A DNA stretch of 64,000 nucleotides from Terfezia claveryi (GCA_015179025.1 WHUX01000006.1:761265-825264); one strand, 5' to 3'. Positions 46,468 through 59,538 are shown, counted from the stretch's first letter. Notes: generated by a model not told the origin, from the sequence alone. Numbers and translations: made by a program.

Positions 46468-46472
46468 ACAAT
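46468..46472 (+). repeat. Target-site duplication of the Copia element (left)
   Basis: ACAAT before the left LTR; the same ACAAT follows the right LTR at 51966-51970. Confidence 0.85.
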
Positions 46473-47088
46473 TATTAAAAAACGCGTTCAAACGCTCTCT
46501 CTTACACCACAAATCACATACACATGCATTATTCATTCCTAATTACATTCCACCACATGTCAAATCATGTGCTTCATACTTACATAGATTAAGTATTTCC
46601 ATATGCTTTTCACATGCATAACTCTATTGTTAGTTATGTTATTCACGCTCTAATAACTCTGTTTTAGCTCTATTCACATGCTTACAATACATATTAAACT
46701 ATATTCTGAGTTATACTTCTGTTAAACTTTATTGTTATAAACTCAAATATGTTGAGTATGTTGTAATCATGTTGAACGTATTTAGCACGCTCTGGCTTAT
46801 GCTATAGCTTGCTGGAATCGTGTATATATAGGAGGGGAATTCTCTTCCTTCAGAGATGATCAGCTTACACATCAATCTCATTCACTCATATATTCTCCTA
46901 TATATTCTACGTTTCTAGTGCACGCTCTACAGCGTCCTCTACAGTATCCACAACGTCCTCTACATTCTCCAGAATGTCTTCCACTAGCCTATTAGATCCG
47001 TTCCCAAGTTTCTCCTTTATTGGATACTTGGTTGAATTACCGCTGCCTGTTGGATATAGTATATATCTCATATACCTATATCTCAACA
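46473..47088 (+). repeat. 5' LTR of the Copia element
   Basis: 616 bp, starts TATTAAAAAACGCG and ends TCTCAACA. A TATATATAGG at about 46825 could be the TATA box of the element promoter. By eye it differs from the 3' LTR at under 2% of positions. Confidence 0.88.
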
Positions 47089-47106
47089 GGTTATGAGCCC
47101 GGTCTG
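47089..47106 (+). other. Primer-binding site for a cleaved initiator Met tRNA
   Basis: GGTTATGAGCCCGGTCTG directly follows the LTR. Its complement contains GGGCTCATAACC, the anticodon arm of eukaryotic initiator tRNA-Met (anticodon CAT). Copia-type elements are known to prime from the 5' half of this tRNA. Confidence 0.7.
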
Positions 47107-47141
47107 CTCTACCTCAACTACAACCATTGAACGCATCTACA

Positions 47142-50100
47142 ATGGCTCAATCATTGTCACCAGATCCCTTGAACCTTCGAGAACCTTAACAACAAGTCCA
47201 AGTCTTTAAAATCCCTAAAGACTTTCGTCAAGCCTCTATCAAAATCGATAATATTGATCCATTAGTTGGTCAAACCAACTATGAAGACTGGGCAGACATG
47301 ATGAAAATGGTCTTCTGTGGAATGGGAACTACCTCTATTGTTATTGATGGGTTACACCCTCAGAAAATGCGTCTGCAAAAGAAAAAGATGCATATACCAC
47401 TTTGTCTTAATCAGCTCTCTTAATTTTGATGCAAGTTTTGAGCAAACCTATCCTCAAAAAGGTCTCCAAATTTGAAACCCCTCATACTATTTGGACCTAT
47501 CTGAAGAACACCTACCACGTTGATAATGCCTTCAGTTATATTCAACATGGAATAACTTCACTTCGATTTCTACCAACTTCAATCCTACCAAACCCATTCA
47601 TGAATTTATTGATATTTATGAAAACGAATGGGAACGACTATACCAACAAAGTGCGTCCGGTCCTGCCAATAGCTACAGACAAGCACTATGCACATTCTTA
47701 GGATTTGATGAAGCAAAAAGAGATTTTTTGCTAGGGGCTCTTATTAAGCATTACCCTAATCCAGTTGATAATCTGTCAACTAAAGACAATCTCACATATG
47801 CAGAATTGAAGTCTAAACTTCATAGTCTGGCTACCAATCATCAATTGGCAACCTCAGCAGACTCTGCTCTAATTAATACTAAAGCTCCAGCGTCCAAAAA
47901 ACACAAAAGGAATGCTAGTATATCTAATGCAAAAGGGTCCACTGAAAATATCAAATCAAAGTGGTGTACTTATTGCAAGAAACATAATAAAACTCCATTC
48001 GAAGGCTATAATTGGAACGAATGTAGATGTTTGAAAAGGGATCAAGAGGCTAAGAAACAACAGCCAACACAAGAAGCTGCACATGTAACTATAGAACAAG
48101 TATATACAAGTGTTAGTTCTTCCTCTCCCCCAGCCTGGAAATTTGATTCCTATGCAAGTTCTCATATGTCATATGATATAGGACAATTCGATACAATCTC
48201 CACGCATAATGGAACTATAAATGTAGGAGGCAATGGCATTCTATAGGCAGAAGGGATTGGCACAGTTCGTTTGAATTGTTTGCTTCCTGATGCCTCAGTT
48301 AATCCAATTGTGTTAAGGAATGTGTTATATGTCCCTACTCTTTGTCATAACTTGTTTTCATGGAATTCAGTTCGTTCTAAGGGCTTTATATGGGAAGCAA
48401 AAGGAAATTGTGGATACTTGTATACAAAGAATAGAAGTCTAGTTCTTGTTACAGAGTTCTATAATAGCCTTCCTTATATTATTGAAGCACCAGATACACA
48501 AGAAAAAGCATTTATATCTCATGAAAACACCTTTGAACAATGGCATAATGCTTTAGGACATCCATCAAAAATTGATCCTACTGTTTATCATGATGGATAT
48601 ATTATACCCTCTATTCCAATACAATTCAGTTGCACAACCTGCATTCAAGCGAAATCAACTCATAAAGTACCAACAACTCATGGCCTTTATTCATTACGAC
48701 CCTTCGAAATTATCCACAGTGACTTAAGTGGTATTGCTCCAGTTCCTTCTTATGGCAACACACGCTACTATATCACCTTTATTGATGATTTTACATGAAT
48801 GGTTTGGGTTTACTTCTTAAAAACTAAAGATGAAGCATCTTTAGCTATTGAGAACTATACCAATATGATTGAACGTCAATTCTCTACTACAATCCTATGT
48901 TTCAAGAGAGACAATGGAGGAGAATATATCAATCATAAAACTAAAACCTTCTGGAATCAAAAAGGAATTCAACATGAACCAATTCCTCCTTATAGTCATG
49001 AATCAAATGGCATACCAGAATATTATAATCGAACCATTCAGACCATGATGCGAGCTATGTTACTTAACATCGATAAACGACTATGGGCTGAAGCTTGTGT
49101 AACAGCAGTATATCTTCGAAATCGACTTCCTCACTCATTTCTTAATAGAATTACTCCATTTGAAGCCTTATATCATACCAAACCAGAAATTTCGCATCTT
49201 TATCCATTTGGTTCATCTTGTTATATTTATATACCAAAAGAAAAGCATCCTGCAGGATCCAAGCTCCATCCACGAGCTGAATTAGCCATATTTATTGGTT
49301 ATACCAATACACTCTCAATACTAAAGTTCAAACTGCCAACAAGCATATATATACTATATCTGCAAAAGAATGTTACTTTCTACCACCAAAACCCCCCACA
49401 GCAGTTGAACAACCTACTCCTTCAATACAACAACCTCTAGTTAGTCTTGACTTAGAAATTGCTACCTCAACTCCAAAATCTACTCCAACAAAGAAGGATT
49501 CTGAATTTCAAATAAACCTACCTCCTCCTCCTGCAAACGCTCAAGAATATGAAGCAATTGAACCAGCAATTGTTCCTGAACCAGTCAGACCTGAGCATCT
49601 ATAAGACAACATCAACCATATCCATTCTGGGAAATTGTCCAACTTCCTGATACAAGTGATGAAGGTATATTAGCTTCTGCTTTATTAACAACAGAAGAAT
49701 ACGAACCACGTACCTACAAACAAGCTACTACTTGTTCAGAATCACCACGTTGGTTTCAAGCTATACAAGAAGAACTTCAAAATATGAAAGACCAAAATGT
49801 TTGGACAGTTACTCCGACACCTCAAAATCGAAATATTGTGGGTTGCAAATGGATATACAAGATCAAACGAGATGCTATGGGCAATCCTATACGATATAAA
49901 GCACGTCTAGTCGCATAAGGCTACTCCCAACAACCAGGTACTGATTTCGATGAAGTATTCTCTCCAGTTGTTCGATATGATTCCTTACGACTTCTAATTG
50001 CACTCTCTTTAACTACAATTGGATTATGGATCAACTCAATATCAAAGCTGTATTTCTTTATGGATATTTGAAAGAAGAAATCTATATGAAATTACCTAAG

Positions 50101-51219
50101 GATATGAGCAAGATGGACATTATGCACACCTTAACCACTCAATATATGGCCTTAAACAGTCTCCTAAGGCTTGGTATGAACGTCTTATCTCATATCTACT
50201 TCCATTAGGCTTTATACTTTCATCTTTCGATCCTTGTATTCTCATCAACTTAAAAGATCAAATCTTTATTGCTATCTATGTTGATGACATGACCTTCTTT
50301 GGTCCAGCTTCCCCTGCTCGAATTGCTCTCAAAAAGGCATTGAAATCTGAATTTCAACTTATAGAGCTTGGAAACCTACATTGGCTATTAGGAATCTAAA
50401 TTGAATACCATTCTGACATGGTTACACTTTCACAACGAGCATACATTGATAAAATACTGGCTCGATTTGGCATGATATCTTGCAATCCCATTACTTTACC
50501 TTTGGATTCTAATACAATATTAAGAAAATTCCAAGATGGTGATAACATTGCAGATATGACCCTATATCAACAGATTATTGGATCTTTGATGTATCTTGTG
50601 ATTGGAACACGTCCAGATTTGGCTTTTCTGTCTCTAAATTATCCCAATATGCCTCAAAGCCTACTACCATTCATATAGGAGCTGCAAAACGTATTTTACG
50701 TTATATTAAAGGCACAAGAGATAAGGTACTTACTTATACAAGAAAACCTAAATCTCTTTAGCTGGCTTTGTAGATACAGATTGGGCAAATGATAAAGATG
50801 ACAGAAAATCAATTTCAGGTAATATCTTTCAACTAGCTAACAATACCATCAGCTGGCGCTCACGGAAGCAAACTTGTGTCTCTACTTCAACAGTTGAAGC
50901 TGAATACGTTTCGCTATCCTTAGCGGCTAAACAGCAACTATGGTTTCAAAGAGCTCTGAAAGAACTTGGATTTTCCTCTATACCTGCTGCACTTAGCACA
51001 GATGGAGATGGAGCAGTAGATCTGACTCAAAACCCTCGCATAAGCGATCGCAGCAAGCATATTGATGTAGCTTACCATCATGTTCGTGATCTTGTCGAAA
51101 CTGGCAAAATCATAGTCCTGCATGTACCTGGCTCACTTAATCCAGCGGATATTTGTACCAAAGTCATACCTGGACCACAATTCTTCTTGTTGCGGGAAGA
51201 TGTTTTAGGAACTAAATGA
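47142..51219 (+). pseudogene. Copia gag-pol remnant
   Basis: Domains in order: Gag (about 47200-47900; TNYEDWADMMKMVF, FETPHTIWTYLKNTYH); an incomplete knuckle region (CTYCKKHNKTP); protease WKFDSYASSHMS near 48140, where the expected D-S-G is D-S-Y; integrase HHCC and core (WHNALGHPS ... CTTCIQAKS; IHSDLSG; FKRDNGGEY; SNGIPEYYNRT), 48530-49060; RT SPRWFQAIQEELQNMK ... GCKWIYKIKRDAMGNP, YVDDMTFFGPA at 50280; and RNase H (VDTDWANDKDDRKSISG ... STSTVEAEYVSLS ... VPGSLNPADICTK) to the stop at 51217. Stops occur near 47190, 48244, 48797, 49916 and 50397, and several frameshifts in RT. Most stops are TAA/TAG at likely Gln codons, e.g. LVA-stop-GYSQ. Confidence 0.88.
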
Positions 51220-51337
51220 TTCATAATAGTACTCTTTTCCTATATATGAAAATCTTTTTTCCCACAGGGTTTTTTCTTCATATTCAGGTTTTTAATGAGA
51301 CTGCTGAATTATTTACTGACCATTCATGCCGTGATTA

Positions 51338-51348
51338 GTGAGGAGGGG
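51338..51348 (+). other. Polypurine tract of the Copia element
   Basis: GTGAGGAGGGG immediately before the 3' LTR, the usual plus-strand priming site. Confidence 0.7.
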
Positions 51349-51965
51349 TATTAAAAAACGCGTTCAAACGCTCTCTCTTACACCACAAATCACATACACA
51401 TGCATTATTCATTCCTAATTACATTCCACCACATGTCAAATCATGTGCTTCATACTTACATAGATTAAGTATTTCCATATGCTTTTCACATGCATAACTC
51501 TATTGTTAGTTATGTTATTCACGCTCTAATAACTCTGTTTTAGCTCTATTCACATGCTTACAACACATGTTAAACCATATTCTGAGTTATACTTCTGTTA
51601 AACTTTATTGTTATAAACTCAAATATGTTGAGTATGTTGTAATCATGTTGAACGCATTTAGCACGCTCTGGCTTATGCTATAGCTTGCTGGAATCGTGTA
51701 TATATAGGAGGGGAATTCCCTTCCTTCAGAGATTATCAGCTTCACACATCAATCTCATTCACTCATATATTCTCCTATATATTCTATGTTTCTAGTGCAT
51801 GCTCTACAGCATCTTCTACAGTATCCACAACGTCCTCTACGTTCTCCAGAACGTCCTCCACTAGCCTATTAGATCCGTTCCCAAGTTTCTCCTTTATTGG
51901 ATACTTGGTTGAATTACTGCTGCCTGTTGGATATAGTATATATCTTATATACCTGTATCTCAACA
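51349..51965 (+). repeat. 3' LTR of the Copia element
   Basis: 617 bp partner of 46473-47088, followed by ACAAT (51966-51970). Confidence 0.88.
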
Positions 51966-51970
51966 ACAAT

Positions 51971-52289
51971 ATGATACTTAGGCAGAATTTTATCTGAATA
52001 TCAAATAGGACTAAAGCAATACTCTATTACCTACATTATAGGTGATAACAAAGGCAATGAGGACAATGAAGACCAAAAAAAGGTGGTTGTAATACTATCC
52101 CCTCTTTAGGCTAGAGCTCCAGCAATAAGAGGCCTGAGCTTATCAACCAGCAAATAATATAGAAAACAATAACAAGTATGATAATGAGGACCTCAACCCT
52201 AACCCCAAACAATAACAAGAATAAGAACAACAACAAAAATGCAAAGTTACGACTGCTGTCATAATCGTATACTTAGTTGCCTTTGTCTT
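51971..52289. other. AT-rich decayed repeat DNA, no gene
   Basis: Directly continues the pre-insertion target (GTGACAAT|ATGATAC). Contains AACAACAA/AATAACAA simple repeats at 52160-52250. No coding frame. Confidence 0.4.
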
Positions 52290-52830
52290 TGTTATCACCT
52301 ATAATCACAAGTAATAGATTATCATTATCTTATTTAGCTTCTAAGATAGAAATCTTGAGAAGTTTATTTCTTCTATTGCTCTTGCCTGGAATTATGTATA
52401 TATAGTCTCTGTCCCTCGTACTATCATTAGATCCCTATCTAATGTCTTATATACCTAATATAGGATCTTGCTTCTTCTAGCACTTGTACACCTCCCTTGT
52501 ACATATCCTCATCTCATATAAACAACTCAGCAGCATAGCTGCCTCCCTCCAACATATACAGCAACCACTTCCACATGTCTTTTACTCCTTGCTCCTTGCC
52601 TTTTGCCTTTTGCCTCTTGTCCTTACCCCCCCATTCTAGCCTTCCCCTAGTCATATACATAGCATTCCTATGTATGTATCTTACCTTAGTCCTGCCCCTG
52701 CCCCATCCTGACCTTCCTCGATCACATATGTGGTATTCCTATATGTGTGATCCCTTTGCCCACTGTCCAGGTGTACCTCTTAGTCGCCTTATCTCCAGAG
52801 TCATTGTTATACTATGTTGGATCTTTTAGA
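52290..52830 (+). repeat. LTR-like repeat E, probable 5' LTR of the decayed plus-strand Gypsy
   Basis: Starts TGTTATCACCTATAATC and is inverted-homologous to 46050-46440. TATATATAG at 52389 fits an LTR promoter, and Gag-coding sequence follows on the plus strand. The right end is not sharply defined; a TGG at about 52834 could begin a primer-binding site. Confidence 0.5.
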
Positions 52831-52989
52831 CCAATTAGTATGATGTCCGCAAATATTCTACTACCTACTGATAGATTCATAGTCTAGAGGGTGACTCTGA
52901 TCCTATTAGACTCAGTAGAACTATCAGTATACTGATAAACTATAATCAAAATATTCATAGAGACTTATACTATTGACAAACAACAAGAA

Positions 52990-55722
52990 GCGGACCTTTA
53001 GAAAGCTGAAAAGTGAATACAAGAAGCTGAAGATGAAATAATCTTCCTTCGAGAAGATACAGTAGAGGATAAGATAACTATCCAGAAAATGACTTGCACC
53101 TTGGACCTGACCAATGGTCCAAAGAACTAGAAAATATAAGACTTACCAACCCTACCCAAGTTTAATAGGGACTAGGACTGGTTATGAGCATGGAAGAACT
53201 TTGTACAAATAAAACTCTCTAGAGACTCGGCTAAGTTTCTTACTATCTACTACCAACTCTTATACTTCTATGGCCTCCTGGAGGGTAAGGCTATGGACTA
53301 GGTACAGCCCTTCATCAAGGTAACAGGAATTAATTTGGTAGATATCCCAGCACTAATGGCAATTCTAGACCAAGCCTTCGGGGAACCAGATCCTAAAGAA
53401 ACTGCCAGCAGGGCCTTATGAGACTTCAAGCAAAAACACAACAAACTATCAACCTATGTTGCCGAGTTCTCTAGGCTAGCAGCAGAGCTCAATTGGAATA
53501 ATGAAGCCAAGCTCAACCAGTTTAAAGACAGGCTTACCTTTGAGCTAAAAAAGGCTCTGGTCTACTGCCTACTAACTCAGATGCTGAAGGAACTTATTGA
53601 GTAGGCTAGCTGGGTAAAACAGTAGACAGTAGCACTCAGAGCCCCCTAAAAAACACTTCTAACCTCAACTCCCCATATCTCCTTCTCGATAGCACGTACC
53701 CAACAATAACCTACACCAGTCAATAAGCCTGCATACCCCTCCCTGGTAGAAGGTAAGGCTACTCCAATGGACCTGTTAGTAGGTAAGTCTCGTCTTACAA
53801 GTTAGGAGAAAAAGGACTGTCGCCATACTTAAAGTTTATATATTACGTATAGAAAGGGGGACTATTTCATCACAGTATGTCCTCTCTAAAAAAACCATTC
53901 CATAGCTGCCCACGCCATCTCCAAATCCAGGGTTGAAGAAGTTAGGGAGAAGTCGAGAAAAGGGGGGTCCCTTTTCTAGTTACTGACACTAGTAAGGGAC
54001 CTACCCTAGGTCACTTATCTTTGTCTGCATTTTCTTTGCCTACATTTATGTCTGTTGATGAGTCTCGCCTGTTTAGCGAGCACTTTATTGTACCTATAAC
54101 TGTTAAGTTCAATAATAAAACAGTGGTTACAACAGCTCTCATAGATTGTGGTGCTTCAGAAATAGTATTCATTGACCAGACCTTTATCAGTAAAAACTCT
54201 ATACTAACCTTTAAGCTAAAGACCCCCCGCCTTCTTGATGTTATTGACAGCTGCCCTATCTCTTCTAGAGCAATTACTAGTCTCGTATGCCTGCCTAGCA
54301 CCATTGGTGATCACTTAAAAGATGTTTCAATGTTTGTAACCAAGCTAAAGTATCCAATTGTCCTTGGGATCCCTTGGCTTAGAATGTATGATATATCAGT
54401 TAGCTTCGGCTTTCATACCTTGTAGTTCAATAGTCCTTATTGTAAAAAACACTGTGGGGATCCAAAGACCACTATTACTAGACTATATGCATTGCTACCC
54501 CTAATAATCTACTTGATTTAAGTGGTACTTCTACCTGTATATATCAATGCCACCAGTTCTCCTATTTCCCTAGTTCCCCCAATTGCCCCAGTTGCTCCTG
54601 TTCCCCCTATTCCCCCAGTTTCCTAGTTCCTCCTGTTTTACCTCTCCTCAAACCCCTGAATATTAGCTTTATTGGAGCCAGAACTTTCACTTACTTTACC
54701 AGAAGGCACAAGCTAAATGCATATGCCCTCTCCATATATGAAGTGAACTTGGAAGTTAATAAGACAAAGTCCAAGGAGAAGTAGAAATCCTTGGTTCCAG
54801 ATGAGTACTATGAGTTTATTGATTTGTTTTCAAAGAAGGCTATAGAGAAACTCGCACTCCACCAACCATATAATCATACAATTCCACTAATAGAAGGTAA
54901 AACTCCCCTCTATAGGCCCCTCTATAGAATGTTCTGAGTGAAGCTGGAAGCTTTGAAGAAGTACTTGGAGGAAAACCTCAATAAGAGCTTCATTCGTTAC
55001 AGCTCCTCTCCAGCAGGCGCCCCCATACTGTTGGTAAAAAAGTCGGACAGCTTCTTTCAATTGTGTATTGATTACTATGGCCTGTACAAGATAACAGTCA
55101 AGAACAGATACTCCTTACTCCTGATTTAGGAGATATTAGCCAGGCTCTTCAAGGCCAAATAGTTCACCAAATTTGATCTAAGAGGGACCTACAACTTGGT
55201 GTGAATTGCTGAAGGGAAGGAGTGGAACACTGCCTTCCAGATATAATATAGCCATTTTGAGTATAACGTGATGCCCTTCAGCCTAACCAATACTCCTGCC
55301 TCTTTTCAGCACTTTATCAATGACACTCTGCAGGACTTTCTGGATGTATTCCATACTACCTACCTGAACAATATCCTCATCTACTTGGATATGCTAGTGG
55401 AACATAAGATCCATATCTGACAAGTATGAAAGAAGCTAGAGGAAGCTAGGTTATACCTAAAGCCAGAAAAGTACAAGTTCCATATACAGAAGATCAAGTA
55501 TCTAGAGCTGATTATTACCATAGAGGGCATTCAGATAGACCCTGCAAAGGTTGCTATGATCTAGAAGTCAGAAACTCCAGCCAACCTCAAAGATATACAG
55601 GCCTTCTTGGGATTTGTCAACTTCTACTACTGGTTTATCCTAGGATACTTGAGGATCATGGTACTCCTAACAGCCTTGATAAAAACAAAGGTAGAAGCTA
55701 GCTTATACCTGATGAAAAGGGC
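52990..55722 (+). pseudogene. Decayed plus-strand Ty3/Gypsy gag-pol
   Basis: Gag at 53090-53600 (KFLTIYYQLLYFYGLLEGKA; LDQAFGEPDPKETASRAL; KLSTYVAEFSRLAAELNWNN). Protease at 54040-54425 (TALIDCGASEIVFIDQTF; the usual DSGA is DCGA). RT at 54830-55722 ([33 protein letters not shown]-stop-IAEG; FEYNVMPFSLTNTPASFQHF; YLNNILIYL, where the YxDD box is decayed; FLGFVNFYYWFIL). Many stops; one is TGA where the family has Arg, as expected for CGA to TGA. The pol is cut at 55722 by an LTR of another element, so RNase H and integrase are missing here. Confidence 0.8.
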
Positions 55723-56350
55723 TGTTATAGGTGGGCTATAACTACGAATATACAAGTTAGCAGTAAAGGTATAAACAGGTTATTGGTGATAATTATATGT
55801 ATAAACATAGTATCAACTCAGGTGTATTATGAACTCGATAGTAGTAAAGCTATATGAGACTTAGAACACTATTTGGGTCTTATTCTATTAACTATGTAAA
55901 AGCGGTAGCTTATATAGAAGTGTTGATCTGATAACTCGTTATCAGATCTGATGACACTTCCTATAATGGCTTAGTAGCACTATCGTCAGTAGGTTGCCTA
56001 GAACAGGAAGATGCTTCCTGTTTAGGAACTCTGCAGTCTAACATATATTGATTAGGTAGCCTGAACTATAACGCATTGTAGTCAGGCTGACATATATGAG
56101 TTGAACTTGAATACAACAAATAATAATATAGAAGTATCATATATTAGAATATTATAGAAACACACTGAAGAGAATACAAACATGAGATCCTATATCAGAG
56201 AACACACACTTCCTTTACCCAATCCCTTTGATGTCTATACTTCTGATATACTACTCATATCTGTATGGGTAATCAAGTCATTACAGTCAGCAATGTAGTA
56301 GGGTATTAGTTATTCTGGTAGTGGGTAGGTCTCTTACCTGAGTCGTAACA
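55723..56350 (-). repeat. LTR (3') of the minus-strand chromovirus
   Basis: 628 bp with 5-bp inverted ends TGTTA...TAACA. On the minus strand it is preceded by a purine tract AAATAGGGAGTAA (56351-56363), as expected for a 3' LTR. The flanks (AGGGC left, TTACT right) do not match, so it is not a solo LTR but one end of the element to its right. Confidence 0.7.
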
Positions 56351-58871
56351 TTACTCCCTATTTCCAGGCAGCTGTCCATAGCTGAATACAAGTTCCTCCT
56401 GACTCTAGGTTGGAACAAGTATTTAGTAAAGACTCAGGTAACAGTGATGGCTAGGTACTAACCAAATATTATTAGATACCTCTCTCCCTAATTGGGTATC
56501 ACAAGACTGGTATGTCTACACATGTATGCCATAGCCATTAAAAACCAAACCTCTCACCAAAAAACCCATAGGGAAAAGGTGACAAGTAAGAGGGTAAAAG
56601 GTACTATGTCTTCACCTATAAAATACTGGATGTAGGTCCAAACCTCAGACATCTCTTTAATTACATGGCTTATTGGGGAACTTCTCTTGATATTCTTTGA
56701 GCTTCTTCAGACAGTTATTCAACTTGTCGAAGGTCTCCTAAGTGTCTTTAAACTCTGTATATCCTTCTCATTGCACCCTCTACTTGACTACTTCCCTATT
56801 CTCACAGGACTCCATGATGGATTCAACTTTGAAGATATCCAGTTCATCTTCATCCATATCTTGTAGCTTATCTCGTCATCTGAATAGCTTAAGGAGGGTG
56901 ACATGAACAATATTGTGCCATTGTATGCCTTGTAGAACTTCAAGCCTATATATATGAGAACTAACAGCTTTAATAACCTTGTAGGGTCCTATCTACTTGC
57001 TAGTAAGAGAACAGTTGTTCCTGGCTCGTATCTGTAGGTTCTAGTGGTCAACCAATACCCAGTCATCGATAGCAAACCTGCATACCTTTTCGAGGTGTAT
57101 AGCACTTTTTTTGTGGTTGATTTACTTGAAGGTATCATGAATTTGGTTGTGCATAGTTGTTATTTAGTCTAGCCATTCTTCTGCAGTAGGAGAGGAGAAT
57201 TCATAGTCATCTGAAAGGTGAATGGTACGAGGGTCAAAGCTGTATAAACTTCGGTAAGGGGAGTACTTGAGAGTAGAGTGGGCAACAGTATTATAGGTAA
57301 ACTCGGCTAAAAGTAGCTATTGTTTCCAATAAGCTTGCCTATCATAATAGTAGATACAGAAGTACTGCTTACGAGTTTAGACTGCTCATTCAGCAAGTCT
57401 ATCAGTTTGAGGGTGATAGGTAATAGAGAGGCAGAGGGTTACGTTGAGCTTTTGGTTAAGCTCCTTAAGGAATCTAGTAGTGAATTGTAGACTACAATCA
57501 GAGGTGATATATTAGGGAAGGCTATAAAGTCTCTATATCTCATTAATATAGGTATCGGCAATATCGGATACTGTCTATGTAGTTTTTGCCAGTATATAGT
57601 ATTGTACTTTGGTAAACCAGTCCATGATAATGAGTATCACATTAAAACCTTCTAACTCTAGTAGCTTACTAATGAAGTCCATAGCTATTTCTTTAAATAG
57701 TCTTTCTTCAGTTGGCATTAGTACCAACTTCATTTGCCTGCTATGTCTATCTGCCTTTGCTTTCTGATACTTAGTACATCCTGCCACATAGTTTATTATA
57801 TCTTCTTGCCATTTATCCCATGTAAAATTCCTTGATACTAGCTCTTGAGTATAATATCTTCCCCAATATTCTACCACTTGACTATTATGATACTGTTTTA
57901 AAACTTCCAACTTAAACTCGGGAGGTACTACCTATAGCCCATCCTTCTTTTGCCATCCGGCCACATCTATTCCTTCCACTTCAATATCTTTCGCTTCCTA
58001 TTCATCCTCTTCTCCAAGTACCATTAGTTGTCTATCTTCAAAAAATCTAGCATCTATACCTAATTTCTCTTCCCCTGAATATCTAAACAGGCCATCAGGC
58101 TTACCCATCTTCGAACCAGGTCTATAGTGAATATTGTAGATGAACTCAGACATACAGAGGTACTAGGTAGCTTGACAGGAGTTGAGCTTCTGCTTGGTGT
58201 TGAAATATTGTAACCCTTAGTGGTCTGTATAGATGTTCATTAGAATACCTACCAACCAATCTTGATACTTCCGGAAGCAATCCATGAATGCAAACAACTC
58301 TTTATCATTGATAGGCCAGTTGCGTTGAGCTGCAAAGAGGGTTTTCGTATAGTATTCAACAGGGTGGAGCTGCTTTCCTCTATTGACAACATGATATTGA
58401 GAGAGAATACCAGCAATAGCTTGATTACTAGTATCAGTCTCTATAATTGTCTTGAGTTGTTTGTCAAACTGTGTGAGGATGGAGGCAGTGAGGAATCGTT
58501 CATAGAGGTCATTAAAGGCTTGCTGTTGTTCATGTCTCTAACTGAAAGGAATATCCTTTGTTAAGTCAATTAAGGGATATGCCTTAGCACTATAGTTGGC
58601 AATAAATCGACGGTAGTAATTAGCGAAGCCTAAGAATACTTGAACCTCTTTCTTCTTAGTAGGAAAGTGATACTTGGACATGGTTTCAAGCTTGGAGGGA
58701 TCCATTTGGACATGTTGACTATTGATAATATAACCAAGGAATAAGATCTCCTGGACATGGAACTCAGACTTTATAAAGTTAATAGCTAACCCATTTTAGA
58801 TGCATTGCTAAAGAATCTTTTTGACTATTTGTTGATATTCTTCCTCTATCTCGCCTCCATAGATGAGTATA
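56351..58871 (-). pseudogene. Decayed minus-strand chromovirus: RNase H, integrase, chromodomain
   Basis: From right to left: an RT tail (VQVFLGFANYYRRFIANYSA), RNase H (IIETDTSNQAIAGILSQYHV; WPINDKELFAFMDCFRKYQD), integrase zinc region with lost ligands (YHNSQVVEYWGRY ... AGCTKYQKAKADRH, 57770-57900), integrase core (EIAMDFISKLLELEG, Asp; TSDCSLQFTTRFL, Asp; TYHPQTDRLAE, Glu), and a chromodomain near 56690-56860 (FKVESIMESCENREVV ... EGYTEF). Several Trp positions are stops (VK-stop-RVQ-stop-EGY). The RT is cut at 58872 by Gypsy copy 2, so this element is older than that insertion. Confidence 0.8.
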
Positions 58872-59538
58872 TGTAAAGGTTGTATAGAGGGACTGAAAGA
58901 TCAGATTAAATTAGATAAGGATCTAATCTAATTAGATAATCTCAGACTAGTAATATATACTACAAAGTAGATTACTAATAGTGTATTGTTCAGTCTCACT
59001 ATTAAAGTTATTACCAGTAGTATAAGATTACTGTAATAGGTAAAGTAGCATAGGAGTGCCAAAGGCACTTAGAAATTAACCAGTAGAACTTCTATATTGA
59101 TTGTACTCTAACTATGTTCTGAGTTCTAACTGTCTATCCAACTGAAGAGAAATTTAGAAGACTATATGTGTTTCCATCGGGGCAGTGCTGGGGTAGTGCT
59201 GAGGCAGTGCACCATCATCTGACCCTTATATGATTTGAAATTAATATGATAGAAACTTCTAGATAGTACTTCCAAATACTATCTAGTACAAAATAGGTTA
59301 GGTCTTAACTTTGACTTATACATGTGAAAGCATATGATAATATGTAAAAGCATTTGATAACATGTGAAAGCATATGATAACATATGAAAGCATGTGATAA
59401 CATATAAAATATTAGTAAGGCAGACAGCATACAGAAAGTTGTGTGTTTTGAGATGTTTGCTTAGTAAGAAAATACATAAGAAATACATTTGTGAGGGAGA
59501 AGGTTAGTTATAGGGTATGAGTAAGCCACTTCCTTACA
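58872..59538 (-). repeat. 3' LTR of Gypsy copy 2
   Basis: 667 bp, ends TGTAAAG...CTTACA. It is about 50 bp longer than the copy 1 LTRs because CATGTGAAAGCATATGATAA-like units are expanded at 59322-59405. A purine tract (AAAGAGGGAGGTA, minus strand) abuts at 59539-59551. Confidence 0.85.

Larger units (their letters stand above)
46473..51965 (+). mobile_element. Ty1/Copia LTR retrotransposon, inactive
   Basis: Near-identical LTRs of 616-617 bp, a 5-bp target duplication, an initiator-tRNA-type primer-binding site, a polypurine tract and Copia-order pol (protease, integrase, RT, RNase H) on the plus strand. The LTR ends are TATTAAA...TCTCAACA rather than the usual TG start. Coding sequence is broken by many stops. 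CpG is moderate. It is inserted in the AT-rich LTR-like repeat zone, with GTGACAAT left and ACAATATGATAC right. Confidence 0.9.

Noticed and set aside
52575..52829. 84-codon frame in LTR-like repeat E
   Set aside because: Lies wholly in LTR-like sequence, Pro/Leu/Ser-rich, and is not preserved in the inverted copy.
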